A stretch of DNA of 64,000 bases. Origin: Pseudomonas chlororaphis. GTDB taxonomy: Bacteria > Pseudomonadota > Gammaproteobacteria > Pseudomonadales > Pseudomonadaceae. Position 1 is the first letter of the stretch, and each line of letters begins with the position of its first letter. The stretch covers positions 310,001-374,000 of the forward strand of contig NZ_JSFK01000002.1 in NCBI RefSeq assembly GCF_000783395.1, in the 5' to 3' direction. Positions 61,810-64,000 of the stretch are shown here, piece after piece. The translations under genes were made by a program, and so were the position numbers. Below the pieces are notes generated by a model. It was not told where the DNA came from and did no database searches. It saw only the letters and a list, made by a program, of their open reading frames with translations.

Positions 61810-63132
61810 GTGAATCAAAACTGGCATGGCACCCTGATTCGCCACATGCTGTTGCTGGTCACCGCCTGCCTGGTGATCGGCCTGATCACCGGCTATTACG
61901 GCTGGAGCCTCGCGGCGGGTCTGGGGCTTTATCTGGGCTGGACGCTCAAGCAATTGCTGCGGCTGCACGAGTGGCTGCGCCAGCATCAACCCGATGAAGC
62001 ACCGCCCGACGGCTATGGCCTGTGGGGCGAGGTGTTCGACAGCATCTACCACCTGCAACGCCGCGACCAACGTGTGCGCGGGCGCCTGCAAGCGGTGATC
62101 GACCGGGTGCAGGAATCCACCGCCGCGCTGAAAGACGCGGTGATCATGCTCGACAGCGACGGCAACCTGGAATGGTGGAACCGTGCTGCCGAGACCTTGC
62201 TCGGCCTCAAGACTCCGCAGGACAGCGGCCAACCGGTGACCAACCTGGTGCGCCATCCGCGCTTCAAGGAATACTTCGAGCAGGACAGCTACGCCGAACC
62301 GTTGGAAATCCCCTCGCCGACCAATGATCGCGTACGCATTCAGCTGTACCTGACCCGCTACGGCAACAACGAACACTTGATGCTGGTGCGCGACGTCACG
62401 CGCATCCATCAGTTGGAACAGATGCGCAAAGACTTCATCGCCAACGTCTCTCACGAATTGCGCACACCACTGACGGTGATCTGCGGCTATCTGGAAACCC
62501 TGCTCGACAACGTCGAAGAAGTGAACCCGCGCTGGAGCCGCGCTCTGCAGCAGATGCAGCAACAGGGCGGGCGCATGCAGACGCTGCTCAACGATTTGTT
62601 GCTGTTGGCGAAACTCGAGGCCACCGATTACCCGTCGGACAACCAACCGGTGCAGGTCGATACGCTGCTGCAATCGATCAAAAGCGATGCGCAGCAATTG
62701 TCCGGATCGAAAAACCAGCGCATCACGCTGGAAGCCGACGCCGGCCTGTTGCTCAAGGGCAGCGAGGCGGAATTGCGCAGCGCGTTTTCCAATCTGGTGT
62801 TCAACGCGGTCAAGTACACCCCGGCCGAGGGCAACATCCGCATTCGCTGGTGGGGCGACGATCAGGGCGCACACCTGAGCGTGCAGGATTCCGGGATCGG
62901 CATCGACAGCAAACACCTGCCGCGCCTGACCGAACGTTTCTACCGCGTCGACTCCAGCCGCAACTCCAACACCGGCGGCACCGGGCTGGGTCTGGCCATC
63001 GTCAAACACGTATTGCTGCGCCACCGTGCACGCATGGAGATCAGCAGCGTGCCCGGTCACGGCAGCACGTTCACCTGCCATTTCGCCCCGGCTCAGGTGG
63101 CCAGCGCACGGGCGATCAGCACCGCTGAGTAA
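61810..63132 (+). CDS. phoR: Phosphate-regulon sensor histidine kinase PhoR
   Basis: A GTG start gives 440 residues. Two short N-terminal membrane helices (about 11-50) are followed by a PAS domain (about 100-200, AVIMLDSDGNLEWWNRAAETLLG). The HisKA domain has His215 (FIANVSHELRTPLTV), and the HATPase domain carries the N box (SNLVFNAVKYTP), DSGIGID and GGTGLGLAIVKH. It phosphorylates PhoB under phosphate limitation. Size and order are typical. Confidence 0.97.
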   Translation: MNQNWHGTLIRHMLLLVTACLVIGLITGYYGWSLAAGLGLYLGWTLKQLLRLHEWLRQHQPDEAPPDGYGLWGEVFDSIYHLQRRDQRVRGRLQAVIDRVQESTAALKDAVIMLDSDGNLEWWNRAAETLLGLKTPQDSGQPVTNLVRHPRFKEYFEQDSYAEPLEIPSPTNDRVRIQLYLTRYGNNEHLMLVRDVTRIHQLEQMRKDFIANVSHELRTPLTVICGYLETLLDNVEEVNPRWSRALQQMQQQGGRMQTLLNDLLLLAKLEATDYPSDNQPVQVDTLLQSIKSDAQQLSGSKNQRITLEADAGLLLKGSEAELRSAFSNLVFNAVKYTPAEGNIRIRWWGDDQGAHLSVQDSGIGIDSKHLPRLTERFYRVDSSRNSNTGGTGLGLAIVKHVLLRHRARMEISSVPGHGSTFTCHFAPAQVASARAISTAE

Positions 63133-63242
63133 TGTCGCACTAGGCAATCGCCAGGTCAGCCGCTACATTGGCTGACTTGTGCCTGCCTTTCAGGCGCGAC
63201 TTTTCTCTCTTTTGAATCACACGGAACCCGCAAAACTCCATC

Positions 63243-64000
63243 ATGGACCCTTCCCCTGGCTTGTCCCTCGCAACAATATTCGCCGATTTCGGCATGATCC
63301 TTTTTGCTCTGATCCTGGTTTTGCTCAACGGCTTTTTCGTTGCGGCGGAATTCGCCATGGTCAAACTGCGCTCGACCCGCGTCGAGGCCATCGCTGATCA
63401 GAACGGCTGGCGCGGGCATATCCTGCGCACCGTACACAGCCAGCTCGATGCGTACCTCTCGGCGTGTCAGCTCGGTATCACTCTCGCCTCCCTCGGCCTC
63501 GGCTGGGTCGGTGAGCCGGCGTTCGCGCACATTCTCGAGCCGCTGCTGAGCGCAGTCGGTGTCGACTCGCCCGAGATCATCAAAGGCGTGTCGTTCTTCA
63601 CCGCGTTCTTCATCATTTCCTACCTGCACATCGTGGTCGGCGAGCTGGCCCCGAAATCCTGGGCGATCCGTAAACCCGAGCTGCTGTCGCTGTGGACGGC
63701 GGTGCCGCTGTACCTGTTCTACTGGGCGATGTACCCGGCTATCTACCTGCTCAACGCCAGCGCCAACGCGATTCTGCGCATTGCCGGCCAAGGTGAGCCC
63801 GGCCCGCACCATGAGCACCATTACAGCCGCGAAGAACTGAAACTGATCCTGCACTCCAGCCGTGGCCAAGATCCGAGCGACCAAGGCATGCGTGTATTGG
63901 CGTCGGCAGTCGAAATGGGCGAGCTGGAAGTGGTCGACTGGGCCAACTCCCGCGAAGACCTGATCACGCTCGAATTCAACGCACCGCTGAAAGAAATCCT
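63243..64000 (+). CDS. CorC/HlyC-type membrane protein, 3' end outside the window
   Basis: The frame from the ATG at 63243 stays open to the window edge (252 codons visible). The start MDPSPGLSLATIFADFG is followed by a DUF21/CNNM membrane domain with ALILVLLNGFFVAAEFAMVK, LGITLASLGLGWVGEPAF and VVGELAPKSWAIRKPE. The expected CBS pair and CorC_HlyC domain would lie beyond the end. The family is linked with Mg/Co transport or efflux. It lies 110 bases behind phoR, the usual order. Confidence 0.9.
   Translation, partial: MDPSPGLSLATIFADFGMILFALILVLLNGFFVAAEFAMVKLRSTRVEAIADQNGWRGHILRTVHSQLDAYLSACQLGITLASLGLGWVGEPAFAHILEPLLSAVGVDSPEIIKGVSFFTAFFIISYLHIVVGELAPKSWAIRKPELLSLWTAVPLYLFYWAMYPAIYLLNASANAILRIAGQGEPGPHHEHHYSREELKLILHSSRGQDPSDQGMRVLASAVEMGELEVVDWANSREDLITLEFNAPLKEI

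Overview
The window is a chromosomal segment of a fluorescent-group Pseudomonas. This rests on high GC, REP-type palindromes of the 'tgtgggagcgagc...gctcgctcccaca' kind, and a familiar housekeeping order: gmk-rpoZ-spoT-ridA on the left, oxyR-recG in the middle, and HU-rubredoxin reductase-rubredoxin-ubiC-ubiA-phoB-phoR on the right. Species cannot be fixed from the sequence alone.

Left core (1-12.6 kb): end of guanylate kinase, RNA polymerase omega, SpoT, RidA, a lipoprotein, an SDR protein (minus strand), an ExbB-ExbD-TonB operon, OxyR, RecG, a YbaK-HDOD protein and an SCP2-like small protein (minus strand). REP pairs lie after several of these genes.

Accessory block A (12.6-22.5 kb): a strongly folded leader RNA candidate lies ahead of a DUF6124-like small gene. 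A tiny basic protein follows. Then a ten-gene minus-strand series, read from 22.5 kb down to 13.9 kb, encodes a DoxX-SDR membrane protein, an unusual alpha/beta-hydrolase-like/rifampin-phosphotransferase-like fusion, and seven secreted proteins plus an LprI-domain protein among them.

Accessory block B (22.6-31.1 kb, visibly AT-richer up to about 29 kb): a VgrG with a GH19/M23-like peptidoglycan-targeting effector candidate, a likely immunity protein and two LprI-domain exported proteins. A decayed DUF6124 copy and short repeats lie between them.

Type VI secretion operon (31.1-56.3 kb, all minus strand): tssA, B, C, E, [PAAR, DUF6402-like protein, eight small membrane/exported proteins], tssF, G, clpV, a sigma-54 activator, a 46-residue lipoprotein, fha, tssJ, K, L, M, a PP2C phosphatase, a Ser/Thr kinase, then vgrG. 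Apart from the bracketed insertion this is the gene order known for the P. aeruginosa HSI-II cluster. No hcp (tssD) gene is present in the window. The bracketed block between tssE and tssF is the most striking accessory module: a spike tip, a likely cargo effector and an array of membrane proteins that look like multi-component immunity.

Right core (57-64 kb): an HU-family protein, rubredoxin reductase and rubredoxin, ubiquinone genes ubiC-ubiA, a small secreted repeat protein, the phosphate regulators phoB-phoR with a good Pho box, and the start of a CorC/HlyC-type membrane protein cut by the window end.
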